The notes: generated by a model from the letters alone, not told the origin. Shown: positions 1 to 9,007, counted from the stretch's first letter. The stretch: DNA of 57,718 bases from JBKDZL01 sp047971145 (GCA_047971145.1 JBKDZL010000072.1:1-57718); one strand, 5' to 3'. Translations and numbers: made by a program.

Positions 1-325
1 TAGTACGAGCATTCGTTCTAGTTCTTTGACCTCTAGTAGGTAAACCACGACGATGTCTAATTCCTCTATAGCTACCAATTTCCATAAGTCTTTTAATATT
101 TAATGTTGTCTCTCTTCTTAAGTCACCTTCCACTTTATACTTTTCAATTGAAGTACGAAGTGCATTGACTTGATCATCAGTTAAATCTTTAACTCTGATT
201 TCTTCACTAATATTGTTTTCAGCTAAAATTTGTTGTGCTCTTGAGCTACCAATACCGAAAATATACGTTAATGATATTACAACACGCTTTTCACGTGGAA
301 TATCTACTCCTGCAATACGAGCCAT
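1..325 (-). CDS. rpsM: 30S ribosomal protein S13, C-terminus cut by window edge
   Basis: Head protein of the small subunit that contacts tRNA and 16S rRNA. The frame from ATG at 325 starts MARIAGVDIPREKR and contains the IFGIG, RGLPTRGQRTRTNAR signatures of S13. About 108 codons are visible; the family is near 120 residues, so roughly 13 C-terminal residues lie outside the window. It follows rpmJ by 16 bases, the usual order infA-rpmJ-rpsM. Confidence 0.97.
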   Translation of the reverse strand, partial: MARIAGVDIPREKRVVISLTYIFGIGSSRAQQILAENNISEEIRVKDLTDDQVNALRTSIEKYKVEGDLRRETTLNIKRLMEIGSYRGIRHRRGLPTRGQRTRTNART

Positions 326-341
326 TATTTATCTCCTTCTT

Positions 342-455
342 TTATCCTTGTCTTTGTTTGTGTTTTGGATTTTCACAAATTATCATTACTACACCCTTAC
401 GTTTGATAACACGACATTTATCGCACATAGGTTTTACAGATGGTCTTACTTTCAT
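342..455 (-). CDS. rpmJ: 50S ribosomal protein L36
   Basis: A 37-residue zinc-type L36 starting MKVRPSVKPMCDKC. Ligands visible are the CDKC pair, a further Cys (MIICENP) and the His in PKHKQ. It sits between infA and rpsM as in most Firmicutes and is preceded by a good AAGGAGG-like ribosome binding site (plus strand ttcctcctt at 461-470). Confidence 0.97.
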   Translation of the reverse strand: MKVRPSVKPMCDKCRVIKRKGVVMIICENPKHKQRQG

Positions 456-475
456 AAGTTTTTCCTCCTTGCTTA

Positions 476-694
476 TTACTTATGTCTATAAGTAATTCGC
501 CCACGTGTTAAATCATACGGTGAAATTTCTACAGTAACGCGATCACCTGGTAAAATGCGGATGTAATGCATACGGATTTTACCAGAAACGTGAGCCAAGA
601 TCACATGTCCATTTTCTAATTTCACATTGAATTTGGTATTTGGCAGAACTTCCTCGACAATACCATCAATTTCAATAACATCTTGTTTTGACAA
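476..694 (-). CDS. infA: Translation initiation factor IF-1
   Basis: A 72-residue OB-fold factor that binds the A site of the 30S subunit during initiation. The sequence MSKQDVIEIDGIVEEV and the closing PYDLTRGRITYR are typical. The only start that gives the full family N-terminus is a TTG (692-694), preceded by a strong GGAGGGG site; no in-frame ATG is near. It lies three bases after map. Confidence 0.96.
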   Translation of the reverse strand: MSKQDVIEIDGIVEEVLPNTKFNVKLENGHVILAHVSGKIRMHYIRILPGDRVTVEISPYDLTRGRITYRHK

Positions 695-697
695 TAC

Positions 698-1456
698 TTA
701 CCCCTCCTTATTTTCTAACTTTGTTAAAACTTCATAGCCATCATTTGTAACTAAAATAGTATTTTCATGATGAGCACTTAAAGATTTATCTCTAGTAATA
801 ACTGTCCAATTATCACTCAAAGTCTTAGTCTGTGGCTTACCCACATGTAGCATTGGCTCAATAGCCAAGGTCATACCAGCTTTTAAAATAACTCTACTAT
901 TAGTAGCATAATTTGGAATCATAGGATCCTCATGTAATAAACTACCAACTCCATGACCAGTATAATCAAGGGGCACTGAATATCCCATATCATCACAATA
1001 CTCACCAATTCTAGCACAAATATCTCTAAGAGGCACACCAGCTTTGACAAGCTTTAAACCCTCTAGTAAACTCTGCTCAGCAGCCGCAATCAAATTTTTA
1101 GCCTCAGCAGTAACTTTCCCTACAGGATAAGTTCTTGCAGCATCACCATGATAGCCATGATACTTTGCGCCAACATCAATAGAGATAATATCTCCCTCTT
1201 TTAATTTAGTCTGGTTAGGAAAACCATGAACTAAAACTTCATTAGGACTAGCACATATACTATAAGGGAAACCATTATAATTGAGAAATGAAGCACTAGC
1301 ATCATTATCTTTTATAATTTTGGCTGCTGCTTGATCTAATTCCAAAGTAGTAACACCCGGTTTAATCATTTTAGCCATTTCTTGATGGACTAAGGCAACA
1401 ATTCTGCCAGCTTCCCTCATAAGTTTAATTTCTCTTGGTGATTTAATTGAAATCAT
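698..1456 (-). CDS. map: Methionine aminopeptidase, type I
   Basis: Removes the initiator methionine from new proteins. At 252 residues it has the length of a short type Ia enzyme with no zinc-finger extension. Metal ligands are visible in order: Asp in SIDVGAKYHG, Asp in HGDAARTYP, His in TGHGVGS, Glu in AIEPML and Glu in HHENTILV. It overlaps adk by four bases, indicating translational coupling within the spc operon. Confidence 0.97.
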   Translation of the reverse strand: MISIKSPREIKLMREAGRIVALVHQEMAKMIKPGVTTLELDQAAAKIIKDNDASASFLNYNGFPYSICASPNEVLVHGFPNQTKLKEGDIISIDVGAKYHGYHGDAARTYPVGKVTAEAKNLIAAAEQSLLEGLKLVKAGVPLRDICARIGEYCDDMGYSVPLDYTGHGVGSLLHEDPMIPNYATNSRVILKAGMTLAIEPMLHVGKPQTKTLSDNWTVITRDKSLSAHHENTILVTNDGYEVLTKLENKEG

Positions 1457-2103
1457 TTTAAATCTCCTAATTGTTTAACGACTTCTTGCCAAACTTCATT
1501 ACTACCCTTATCAGCATTAATATCCAACAATAAGCCTTTATCACCATAATATGATAATACTGCTAAAGTAGATTCATTGAACTCTTGCCAACGAATAGCC
1601 AGCTTTTCTTCAGTATCATCACTTCTTTGAGTAAGGGTACTCTGACAAATATCACATACACCCTCAACACTTGGAGCTTTATAATAAAGATTGTAAATTT
1701 CACCACAATTAGAACAGATTCTTCGACCTACTATTCTTTTAATTAAAGTATCAAAAGTAACTGTCAGATTGATAACCATTTCAGTGCTCTCATTACGTTT
1801 AAATAATTCAGACTCTAAAGCTTCCGCTTGAGCTAACGTTCTAGGAAATCCGTCCAATAAATAACCATTTTGACAATCAGCAGCACTAATTCTTTTAAGT
1901 ACCATTTCAATGGTAACATCATCTGGCACTAATTTACCAGCTTTGATATAATCATTAGCTAAGTTACCTAAAGCACTACCTGAAGATATTTCAGATCTAA
2001 ACATATCACCACTAGAAATATGAGCAATATTATAATATTCTTTAATCTTCTTGGCGATAGTACCTTTACCAGCACCAGCTGCACCTGTAATAATTAATCT
2101 CAT
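1453..2103 (-). CDS. adk: Adenylate kinase, zinc-binding lid
   Basis: Interconverts ATP plus AMP and two ADP. The 216-residue long form has the P-loop GAAGAGKGT near residue 7, the LLDGFPRT motif, and a lid carrying four cysteines (CSNC and CDIC) that form the structural zinc site typical of Gram-positive adenylate kinases. It lies seven bases after secY and overlaps map. Confidence 0.97.
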   Translation of the reverse strand: MRLIITGAAGAGKGTIAKKIKEYYNIAHISSGDMFRSEISSGSALGNLANDYIKAGKLVPDDVTIEMVLKRISAADCQNGYLLDGFPRTLAQAEALESELFKRNESTEMVINLTVTFDTLIKRIVGRRICSNCGEIYNLYYKAPSVEGVCDICQSTLTQRSDDTEEKLAIRWQEFNESTLAVLSYYGDKGLLLDINADKGSNEVWQEVVKQLGDLK

Positions 2104-2110
2104 AGTTTAA

Positions 2111-3409
2111 TTAGAAACTCCTTTTAAATCCTTTATAATTTCTTTGAGTTGATTGACTCAATAAACCTTTGACAGTCTCCTGTGCTACACCAACAACAAT
2201 AATAATACCTGTTCCACCAATACCAAAACTTGATGGTAAATTAGTAAACATTGGAATCAAATAAGGTAGAGCTCCAATAAATGCAATAGAAAGAGCTCCT
2301 AAAACGGTAATACGATTCAAAACTTTGTTAATATACTCTTTTGCTTCATTACCCGGTCTAATACCTGGAATATAAGTACCATTTTTACTCAAGTTCTCCG
2401 CAGTCTTTTCAGGATCAATTTGTAATCCTGTATAAAAGAAAGTAAAGATTATAATAAGTAAAACATAAATACCCAAACCAATTGGTGTGCTGAAATCTAA
2501 AACTCCACTTAAGAAAACATAAGCACTTGAACTAGTTGAGAAGAAACTCATAATAGTCAAAGGTGCAATCATTACAGCAGAAGCAAAAATGATTGGAATT
2601 ACCCCAGCAGAATTAATCTTAAGCGGTAAATAATTTACATTTTTACGACCCACATTAGTTGAGCTAGTAGTATATTGAATTGGAATTTTTCTTACCGCAT
2701 TACCAGTATAAAGTAATAATATTACAATTAAGAATTGGATTAAAAGATAACCAATAAAACCTAACATACCACTAAAAGCCGCCGATGCATCACTGCCATC
2801 AACTAAAGTTGAATAAACTTGAGCAAAGCTTGCTGGATAGTTCGAAATAATACCAGCAAAGATAATCATTGAGGTTCCATTACCAATACCATGCATGGTA
2901 ATTCTATCACCAATCCATAATAAGAACAGTGTACCAGCAGTCATAATAGTTGCGACATATAAATAAGTCGTAATACTATTATCAGCTAAGATACCATAAC
3001 TAACATTAAAACCATAAGTCATAACCGCTGATTGAGCAAAAGCTAAAATCACAGCCAAGTATCTAGTTATTTGATCTATTTTTTTCTTACCTTCAGCTCC
3101 ACCATGTTTCGCCTGATCAGTAAGATAAGGAATAACATCCATTGACAATAAATTAATAACAATACTTGCAGTTATGTATGGTCCAACTCCCATTGCAAAA
3201 ATCGAGAATTGTTCCAAAGCTCCACCACCCAAAAGATTTAACATCCCAAAGATAGAATTAGAGCTAGCACTATCTAAAATCGCACTTGTATCTACTCTAG
3301 GTATAGAAATTGCTGCACCTAAACGATAGATAAAGAACATAGCTAAAGTAAACAAAATACGATTTCTAGTTTCTTTATGTTTAAAAATTTCTATAAATTT
3401 ATTAAACAT
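2111..3409 (-). CDS. secY: Preprotein translocase subunit SecY
   Basis: Channel-forming subunit of the Sec translocon, 432 residues with about ten hydrophobic membrane segments. Recognisable motifs include the N-terminal NRILFTLAMFFIYRLG and the plug/TM2 region (GVGPYITASIVINLL), with ETVKGLL near the C-terminus. It starts two bases after rplO and precedes adk-map, the normal spc operon arrangement. Confidence 0.97.
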   Translation of the reverse strand: MFNKFIEIFKHKETRNRILFTLAMFFIYRLGAAISIPRVDTSAILDSASSNSIFGMLNLLGGGALEQFSIFAMGVGPYITASIVINLLSMDVIPYLTDQAKHGGAEGKKKIDQITRYLAVILAFAQSAVMTYGFNVSYGILADNSITTYLYVATIMTAGTLFLLWIGDRITMHGIGNGTSMIIFAGIISNYPASFAQVYSTLVDGSDASAAFSGMLGFIGYLLIQFLIVILLLYTGNAVRKIPIQYTTSSTNVGRKNVNYLPLKINSAGVIPIIFASAVMIAPLTIMSFFSTSSSAYVFLSGVLDFSTPIGLGIYVLLIIIFTFFYTGLQIDPEKTAENLSKNGTYIPGIRPGNEAKEYINKVLNRITVLGALSIAFIGALPYLIPMFTNLPSSFGIGGTGIIIVVGVAQETVKGLLSQSTQRNYKGFKRSF

Positions 3410-3411
3410 GA

Positions 3412-3852
3412 TTATAGAACCTCTGTTTTTCCTCCAGCTTTTTCAATTGCTTGTGCAGCTGAAGCGGAGAATTTGTGAGCTTTAACAGTTAATTTCTTAG
3501 TTAATTCACCATTACCTAATACTTTAATACCACTTAGTTCTTTCTTAATTAAACCAGCTTCCTTTAAAGCAGCAACATCAACAGTAGCGCCATCTGCAAA
3601 TTTATCTAATTGATTAACATTGATAATTGCAAATTCTTTTCTATTGATATTAGTAAATCCTCTCTTCGGTAAACGACGATATAAAGGCGTTTGTCCACCT
3701 TCAAAGCCTAAACGAACTCCACCACCACTTCTAGCATTTTGTCCTTTATGACCTTTACCAGCAGTTTTACCATGACCGCTACCGTGTCCACGTCCAATTC
3801 TTTTAGAACTCCTACGAGCTCCTTCTGTATATGACAGTTCATGTAGTTTCAT
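3412..3852 (-). CDS. rplO: 50S ribosomal protein L15
   Basis: A 146-residue large-subunit protein beginning MKLHELSYTEGARRSSKR, followed by the Gly/Arg-rich stretch (IGRGHGSGHGKTAGKGHKG) diagnostic of L15. It comes directly after rpsE, with only nine bases between them, so the rpmD (L30) gene normally found between these two is absent. Confidence 0.98.
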   Translation of the reverse strand: MKLHELSYTEGARRSSKRIGRGHGSGHGKTAGKGHKGQNARSGGGVRLGFEGGQTPLYRRLPKRGFTNINRKEFAIINVNQLDKFADGATVDVAALKEAGLIKKELSGIKVLGNGELTKKLTVKAHKFSASAAQAIEKAGGKTEVL

Positions 3853-3861
3853 GATATACCC

Positions 3862-4551
3862 CTACTTTCTAACATTTTCCGGCTTTAAGCCTCGAGTCTT
3901 AGATACCATATCTAAAGTTCTCATTTGTTGTAATCCAGTAATTGTAGCTCTTACCATATTAATTGGTGTACGAGATCCAATACACTTAGATAACACATTT
4001 TCGATTCCTGCTAATTCTAATACCGAACGCACAGGACCACCAGCGATAACACCAGTACCCTCAGTAGCCGGTTTTAAGAATACTTCACCAGCGCCAAATT
4101 TACCAGTAATAGAGTGCGGAATAGTACTTCCCACCAAAGGTACTCTGAAAACATTTTTCTTAGCATCTTCAATAGCCTTTTTGATAGCATCAGGTACTTC
4201 ATTAGCTTTACCTGTACCCATACCAACACGACCTTTTTTATCACCCACTACTACAAGTGCAGTAAAGCGGAAACGACGTCCCCCTTTAACAACTTTAGTA
4301 ACACGGTTGATAAACACTACCTCTTCTTCAAATTCTTTATCTCTATTATTTTTGCGTGGTTTGCGATTGTTACTTCTTCTATTGTTGTTAGAATTTCTAC
4401 GTTTTGGTTTATCCTCAGTAGTTTTTTCCTCATTATTAGCTTCAGTTTTAACTTCGCTAGTTGCTGCAGCTGCCTTTACATTCTCAGTAGGAACACTATC
4501 TTCCTTAACAACAGCAGTTACTTCTTCATTGATTAGTTCTTTCTCTGTCAT
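3862..4551 (-). CDS. rpsE: 30S ribosomal protein S5 with long N-terminal extension
   Basis: S5 takes part in decoding fidelity and mRNA helicase activity at the entry channel. The S5 core starts near residue 73 (FEEEVVFINRVTKVVKGG) and has GTGKANEVPDA and GTGVIAGGPVR motifs. The protein is 229 residues against about 166 in Bacillus. The extra 65 or so N-terminal residues are first acidic/Ala-rich and then Asn/Arg/Lys-rich, and look disordered. Extended S5 N-termini are known in mycoplasmas. The start at 4551 has a GGAGG-type site. Confidence 0.97.
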   Translation of the reverse strand: MTEKELINEEVTAVVKEDSVPTENVKAAAATSEVKTEANNEEKTTEDKPKRRNSNNNRRSNNRKPRKNNRDKEFEEEVVFINRVTKVVKGGRRFRFTALVVVGDKKGRVGMGTGKANEVPDAIKKAIEDAKKNVFRVPLVGSTIPHSITGKFGAGEVFLKPATEGTGVIAGGPVRSVLELAGIENVLSKCIGSRTPINMVRATITGLQQMRTLDMVSKTRGLKPENVRK

Positions 4552-4559
4552 AGTTCCTC

Positions 4560-4916
4560 CTAGAATTCTAAGCCTGCTTCTCTTGCAGCTTCTGCTAATG
4601 CTTTAATACGACCATGATAGATATAACCCCCTCTATCAAATACTACATTTTTAATTTTAGCTTTTTTAGCTAATTTTGCGATTTCACTTCCTACAGCACT
4701 CGCCGCTTCAATATTTCCACCATTTTTGATTTTCATTGAAACACTACTAGCAGCAACTAAAGTTTTGCCTGCCAAATCATCAATGATTTGAGCATGTATA
4801 TGCTTACTAGAGCGGAAAACTGAAAGACGGGGAGTAGATGCAGTACCGCTAACTTTTCTTCTAATTCTTTTATGACGAAGAACTCTTCTGTCATTTTTTG
4901 AAACAATTTTTGCCAT
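4560..4916 (-). CDS. rplR: 50S ribosomal protein L18
   Basis: A 118-residue 5S rRNA-binding protein. The sequence RRVLRHKRIRRKVSGTASTPRLSVFRS and the closing FDRGGYIYHGRIKALAEAAREAGLEF are textbook L18. It lies between rplF and rpsE in the spc operon. Confidence 0.98.
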   Translation of the reverse strand: MAKIVSKNDRRVLRHKRIRRKVSGTASTPRLSVFRSSKHIHAQIIDDLAGKTLVAASSVSMKIKNGGNIEAASAVGSEIAKLAKKAKIKNVVFDRGGYIYHGRIKALAEAAREAGLEF

Positions 4917-4937
4917 AACTTATATCTCTCCTTTCCT

Positions 4938-5477
4938 CTACGCTGCAGTTTTTCCTTCTTTACGTCTAACATATTCACCTTTATAGCGAATTCCTTTACC
5001 TTTATATGGTTCAGGACGTCTTACTGCTCTAACATTAGCCGCAAATTCACCAACTCTTTGCTTATCAATACCCTCAACTACCACCTCAGTAGTAGAAGGA
5101 CAAGCTACACTAATTCCCTCTTCGATTGGAATTAATACGGGGTGTGAATAACCAACACCTAATCTTAAGTTTTTACCTTCAATCGCAGCACGATATCCAA
5201 TACCAACTATTTCTAATTCAATTTTGTAACCCTCACTTACTCCAATAATCATATTATTGATTAGAGCTCTTGTTGTACCATGAAGTTGCTTAGTATGCTT
5301 TTCTTCATTAGCACGGCTACAATTAATAGTACCCTCATTATTCTCTATTTTAATTAATGGTGAGAATTTTTGTGACAAAGTTCCCTTAGGTCCTTTAACA
5401 CTCACTTCATTACTAGCGTCGATACTAACTTCAACATCGCCAGGAATGGTAATCGTTTTATTACCGATACGTGACAT
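4938..5477 (-). CDS. rplF: 50S ribosomal protein L6
   Basis: A 179-residue two-domain protein near the factor-binding site. MSRIGNKTITIP at the start and the C-terminal RRPEPYKGKGIRYKGE are conserved L6 signatures. Normal length and operon position between rpsH and rplR. Confidence 0.98.
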   Translation of the reverse strand: MSRIGNKTITIPGDVEVSIDASNEVSVKGPKGTLSQKFSPLIKIENNEGTINCSRANEEKHTKQLHGTTRALINNMIIGVSEGYKIELEIVGIGYRAAIEGKNLRLGVGYSHPVLIPIEEGISVACPSTTEVVVEGIDKQRVGEFAANVRAVRRPEPYKGKGIRYKGEYVRRKEGKTAA

Positions 5478-5489
5478 TAGTCTCTCCTT

Positions 5490-5885
5490 TTACCACACAT
5501 AAGCTAAAACTTCGCCACCAATTTTTTTAGAACGAGCAGTTTTATCGCTTACAACTCCAGTAGAAGTAGAAATAATCGCAATTCCTAAACCATTTAAAAC
5601 TCTAGGTACAGAATCAGATTTTGCATAAACTCTTAAACCAGGTTTAGAAATTTTCTTAATTCCTTGGATTACTCTATCTTTACTTGCAGTATATTTTAAT
5701 TCAATTGTTAACTCTTTTTTAGTATCACCTGTTACTTCATAACTGTTGATATATCCCTCTGCTTGGAGAATTTTAGCTATTTCAACTTTTAAATTACTTG
5801 AAGGAATTGATACTGTATCATGCTTTGCATGATTAGCATTACGGATACGAGTTAGTAAATCCGCAATAGGATCAGTCATATTCAT
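5490..5885 (-). CDS. rpsH: 30S ribosomal protein S8
   Basis: A 131-residue primary 16S rRNA-binding protein that regulates the spc operon in several bacteria. DPIADLLTRIRNA and the C-terminal ISTSTGVVSDKTARSKKIGGE are diagnostic. The ORF begins MNMTDP; either the first or third codon could start, and the first has the better spacing from the GGGAG site. Confidence 0.98.
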   Translation of the reverse strand: MNMTDPIADLLTRIRNANHAKHDTVSIPSSNLKVEIAKILQAEGYINSYEVTGDTKKELTIELKYTASKDRVIQGIKKISKPGLRVYAKSDSVPRVLNGLGIAIISTSTGVVSDKTARSKKIGGEVLAYVW

Positions 5886-5899
5886 TTACTTGCTCCCTT

Positions 5900-6085
5900 C
5901 TACCAACTAGCCTTTTTCACTCCAGGAATTTGCCCTTTATAAGCTAACTCTCTGAAACAAACACGACATAATTTGTATTTTCTCAAAACTGAATGTGGTC
6001 TACCACATTTTTCACAACGGGTATATGCTCTAGTGCTAAACTTAGGAGCACGCTTCGCTTTTTCTTTCAATGCTTTTCTTGCCAT
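5900..6085 (-). CDS. rpsZ: 30S ribosomal protein S14, zinc type
   Basis: A 61-residue S14 of the short zinc-binding class, with CEKCG and CRVC supplying four cysteine ligands, and the ending LAYKGQIPGVKKASW typical of the family. It sits between rplE and rpsH, the normal place for the zinc paralog. Confidence 0.98.
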   Translation of the reverse strand: MARKALKEKAKRAPKFSTRAYTRCEKCGRPHSVLRKYKLCRVCFRELAYKGQIPGVKKASW

Positions 6086-6097
6086 ACTCTTGTCCTC

Positions 6098-6637
6098 CTA
6101 CTCAGCAAACGGCATTCCCAAGCCGCTTAGTAAAGATTTTGCCTCATCATTAGTTTTAGCACTAGTGACAATAACAACATCCATACCTCTCATTTTTGAT
6201 ACTTTATCAATATTGATTTCTGGGAAAATAATTTGTTCTTTAACACCTAAGGTATAATTTCCTCTACCATCAAACGCTGTCTTTGAAACACCTCTAAAGT
6301 CTCTTACCCTTGGTAATGAAACACTAACTAACTTATCTAAGAAGTTATACATTTTACTACCACGCAAAGTTACTTTACAACCAATAGGCATTCCTTCTCT
6401 TAATTTAAAGTTAGCAATTGATTTTTTAGCAATAGTACTAACTGGTTTTTGACCAGTGATTTGCTCCAACTCAGCTAAAGCATCCTCTAGAACTTTAGGA
6501 TTGGCAATAGCTTCACCCAAACCAATATTTAAAACAATTTTTTCAACTTTAGGTACTTGCATGATAGAAGCATAACTAAATTCTTTCATTAAAGCTGGAA
6601 CAACATCTTTTTTATAGCTTTCTAATAATCTATTCAT
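6098..6637 (-). CDS. rplE: 50S ribosomal protein L5
   Basis: A 179-residue 5S rRNA-binding protein. Motifs include VPKVEKIVLNIGLGEA, TGQKPVSTIAKKSIANFKLREGMPIG and RDFRGVS. It overlaps rplX by one base, consistent with coupled translation. Confidence 0.98.
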   Translation of the reverse strand: MNRLLESYKKDVVPALMKEFSYASIMQVPKVEKIVLNIGLGEAIANPKVLEDALAELEQITGQKPVSTIAKKSIANFKLREGMPIGCKVTLRGSKMYNFLDKLVSVSLPRVRDFRGVSKTAFDGRGNYTLGVKEQIIFPEINIDKVSKMRGMDVVIVTSAKTNDEAKSLLSGLGMPFAE

Positions 6638-6954
6638 TAGTTATCCTCCTTTATAGTTTTACCAGTTTTCTTGTAAAATCTAACTTTTTTGCCTTTTTCT
6701 TCTTTATAGCCAACTCTACTTCCAGTTTTAGCTTTAGAATCATAAATCATTACATTAGACACATGAATTGGTTTTTCAAACTCAATTACCCCACCATCCG
6801 GGTTCATTTGTGAAGGTTTAATATTTTTCTTAACAATATTAACACCCTCAACAATTACTTTATCTTCTTTAGGAAGCACATCTTTAACTTTAGCGATAGT
6901 ACCTTTAGAAGAACCAGTAATTACTTTAACTTGATCACCTTTTTTTATCTTCAT
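6637..6954 (-). CDS. rplX: 50S ribosomal protein L24
   Basis: A 105-residue assembly-initiating protein with an N-terminal KOW motif (KGDQVKVITGSSKGTIAKV) and the VEGVNIVKKNIKPSQ segment. Standard position between rplN and rplE. Confidence 0.98.
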   Translation of the reverse strand: MKIKKGDQVKVITGSSKGTIAKVKDVLPKEDKVIVEGVNIVKKNIKPSQMNPDGGVIEFEKPIHVSNVMIYDSKAKTGSRVGYKEEKGKKVRFYKKTGKTIKEDN

Positions 6955-6968
6955 TTTCTTACCTCACC

Positions 6969-7346
6969 TTACAGTACTTCCGGAGCTAATGATAAAATTT
7001 TCATAAAATCATGCCCCTTAACACTTCTTAATTCTCTTGCCACAGGACCAAATATTCTTGTTCCTTTTGGCGAATCATCATCTTTTAAGATAACTACAGC
7101 GTTATCATCAAATTTGATATACTCACCAGATGCTCTATTAACGCCATACTTAGTGCGGACAATTACCGCCTTATGTACTTCGCCTTTTTTAACACTTCCA
7201 CCTGGAGTTGCTTGTTTAACTGTAACAACTACAACATCACCGATATTAGCACTTCTTCTGCGAGACCCACCTAAACATCTAATGACTAATACTTCTTTTG
7301 CCCCAGTGTTATCCGCAACTCGACATCTACTTTCATTACTGATCAT
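6969..7346 (-). CDS. rplN: 50S ribosomal protein L14
   Basis: A 125-residue subunit-interface protein. ESRCRVADNTGAKEVLVI at the start and GTRIFGPVARELR near the end are diagnostic. It lies between rpsQ and rplX. Confidence 0.98.
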   Translation of the reverse strand: MISNESRCRVADNTGAKEVLVIRCLGGSRRRSANIGDVVVVTVKQATPGGSVKKGEVHKAVIVRTKYGVNRASGEYIKFDDNAVVILKDDDSPKGTRIFGPVARELRSVKGHDFMKILSLAPEVL

Positions 7347-7370
7347 ATTTTAAGTTCCTTCCTTTCTGGG

Positions 7371-7631
7371 TTAAATAATAACTGCCTTTTCAACAACCTT
7401 TACTAAACGGAAACGCTTAGTTGCAGATAAAGGTCTGGTTTCCATGATTTCAACCAAATCACCAGCCTTAGCTTCATTAGTCTCATCATGAGCTTTAAAT
7501 TTCTTAGAGTATTTAACTCTTTTCCCATATAATGGGTGTTGTTTCGAGGTAGTTACTTCGACAGTAATGGTTTTATCCATTTTGTCAGAAACTACAGTAC
7601 CACGATAAACTTTACGTGCTGATCTTTCCAT
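7371..7631 (-). CDS. rpsQ: 30S ribosomal protein S17
   Basis: An 86-residue OB-fold primary rRNA-binding protein. RKVYRGTVVSDKMDKTITVEV and the ending METRPLSATKRFRLVKVVEKA match the family. It follows rpmC by ten bases. Confidence 0.98.
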   Translation of the reverse strand: MERSARKVYRGTVVSDKMDKTITVEVTTSKQHPLYGKRVKYSKKFKAHDETNEAKAGDLVEIMETRPLSATKRFRLVKVVEKAVII

Positions 7632-7641
7632 TTTCTACCCC

Positions 7642-7842
7642 CTACTTGCTTTCTACTATCTGTCTTTCAGTTAAGATAGTTTTGATTCTAGCAATATCTT
7701 TTCTTACAGTTTTAATTCTTGCTGAATTACTTAATTGGCCTGTAGCCTGCTCGAAGCGTAAGTTAAATAATTCTTCTTTAAGCGTAACAACTTCTTGATC
7801 TAATTCTTGATTGCTAAGCTCTCTTAATTCACTTGCTTTCAT
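7642..7842 (-). CDS. rpmC: 50S ribosomal protein L29
   Basis: A 66-residue two-helix protein at the tunnel exit: MKASELRELSNQELDQEV, then LFNLRFEQATGQLSN and KTVRKDIARIKTILTER. It has normal length, without the extension seen in some mycoplasmas, and overlaps rplP by one base. Confidence 0.97.
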   Translation of the reverse strand: MKASELRELSNQELDQEVVTLKEELFNLRFEQATGQLSNSARIKTVRKDIARIKTILTERQIVESK

Positions 7843-8258
7843 TATTCAACTTCTCCTTTCGCTACAAATTTAGTTTTAACTGGTAATTTATGAGAAGCTA
7901 AACGTAAAGCTTCCTTAGCAACTTCCTCAGGTACACCAGCAACTTCAAACATAACTCTTCCTGGCTTAACAACTGCAACCCAACCCTCAGGCGCTCCTTT
8001 ACCAGATCCCATACGAACTTCTAATGGTTTTTTAGTAATAGCTAAGTGAGGAAATATTTTAATCCAAACTTTACCACCACGCTTCATATATCTTGTCATT
8101 GCAATACGCGCTGACTCAATTTGTTGTGAGCTTACATAAGCACCACTTTGAGCAACTAAACCGTACTCACCAAAATCTACAGTTCTGCCACCCTTAGCAC
8201 GCCCCTCATAAGATAAACGATGAGGACGACGATATTTTGTTCTTTTTGGCATTAACAT
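7842..8258 (-). CDS. rplP: 50S ribosomal protein L16
   Basis: A 138-residue protein near the A-site tRNA. MLMPKRTKYRRPHR at the start, RGGKVWIKIFPH and GSGKGAPEGWVAVVKPG are diagnostic. The MLMPKR start at 8258 is the usual one and has an AGGAGG site. Confidence 0.98.
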   Translation of the reverse strand: MLMPKRTKYRRPHRLSYEGRAKGGRTVDFGEYGLVAQSGAYVSSQQIESARIAMTRYMKRGGKVWIKIFPHLAITKKPLEVRMGSGKGAPEGWVAVVKPGRVMFEVAGVPEEVAKEALRLASHKLPVKTKFVAKGEVE

Positions 8259-8260
8259 AA

Positions 8261-8998
8261 TTATTTTCCTCCTTCGTTATTATTTCTTTCTGGACGAGGA
8301 CGATGATTTCTTCTCGGACGTCTATTTCTATCGAAAGTTTTAGAAGCTTCAGGGTCTTTCACCATTTCGCCATTTAAAACCTCACCACGACAAATCCAAA
8401 CTTTTACACCTAAGCGTCCATAAGTAGTATGAGCTTCAACCCAAGCATAATCAATGTCAGATCTAATTGTATGTAGAGGGACAATTCCTTCAGAATATCC
8501 TTCACTACGAGCAATATCAGCACCACCTAATCTTCCAGATACTAAAGTTTTGATTCCTTTAGCTCCAGCTCTCATTACTCTTTGAATAGCTTTCTTTTGC
8601 ACTGTTCTAAATGAAGCACGATTCTCTAATTGCTCAGCAATACTTCTAGCAACTAATTGTGCATTCAAATCAGGATTCGCTAATTCAATCACCTTTAAAT
8701 TAACTTCTTTTTTGCCAGTTAACTTATTTAATTTCTTAGTAACTTCTGCAACTCTAGCACCATTATTACCAATAACAACACCCGGTCTTGCAGTATACAA
8801 AATTACTTCAACATGATTTTTAACACGCTCAATTTCAACTCTTGCGATATAAGCATCATGTAATTCCTTAAAAATAAATTCTCTAATTTTAACATCTTCT
8901 AATAATAGAGTGCCGAAATCCTTCTCAGCATACCATTTAGATTCCCAATCACGGATAACTCCGACACGCATTCCTATTGGACTTACTTTTTGACCCAT
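8261..8998 (-). CDS. rpsC: 30S ribosomal protein S3 with basic C-terminal tail
   Basis: A 245-residue mRNA entry-channel protein with an N-terminal part MGQKVSPIGMRVGVIRDWESKWY and a KH domain containing VVIGNNGARV. The core matches Bacillus S3 (about 218 residues). The last 30 residues form an extra Arg/Asn-rich, probably disordered tail (FDRNRRPRRNHRPRPERNNN). Confidence 0.98.
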   Translation of the reverse strand: MGQKVSPIGMRVGVIRDWESKWYAEKDFGTLLLEDVKIREFIFKELHDAYIARVEIERVKNHVEVILYTARPGVVIGNNGARVAEVTKKLNKLTGKKEVNLKVIELANPDLNAQLVARSIAEQLENRASFRTVQKKAIQRVMRAGAKGIKTLVSGRLGGADIARSEGYSEGIVPLHTIRSDIDYAWVEAHTTYGRLGVKVWICRGEVLNGEMVKDPEASKTFDRNRRPRRNHRPRPERNNNEGGK

Positions 8999-9007
8999 TT
9001 CGACCTC

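Noticed and set aside
3851..4606. Long plus-strand open frame opposite rpsE
   Set aside because: It is a mirror of the S5 gene, whose Asn/Arg/Glu-rich tail leaves few stops on the other strand. The protein is low-complexity Leu/Ser/Thr and has no ribosome binding site.
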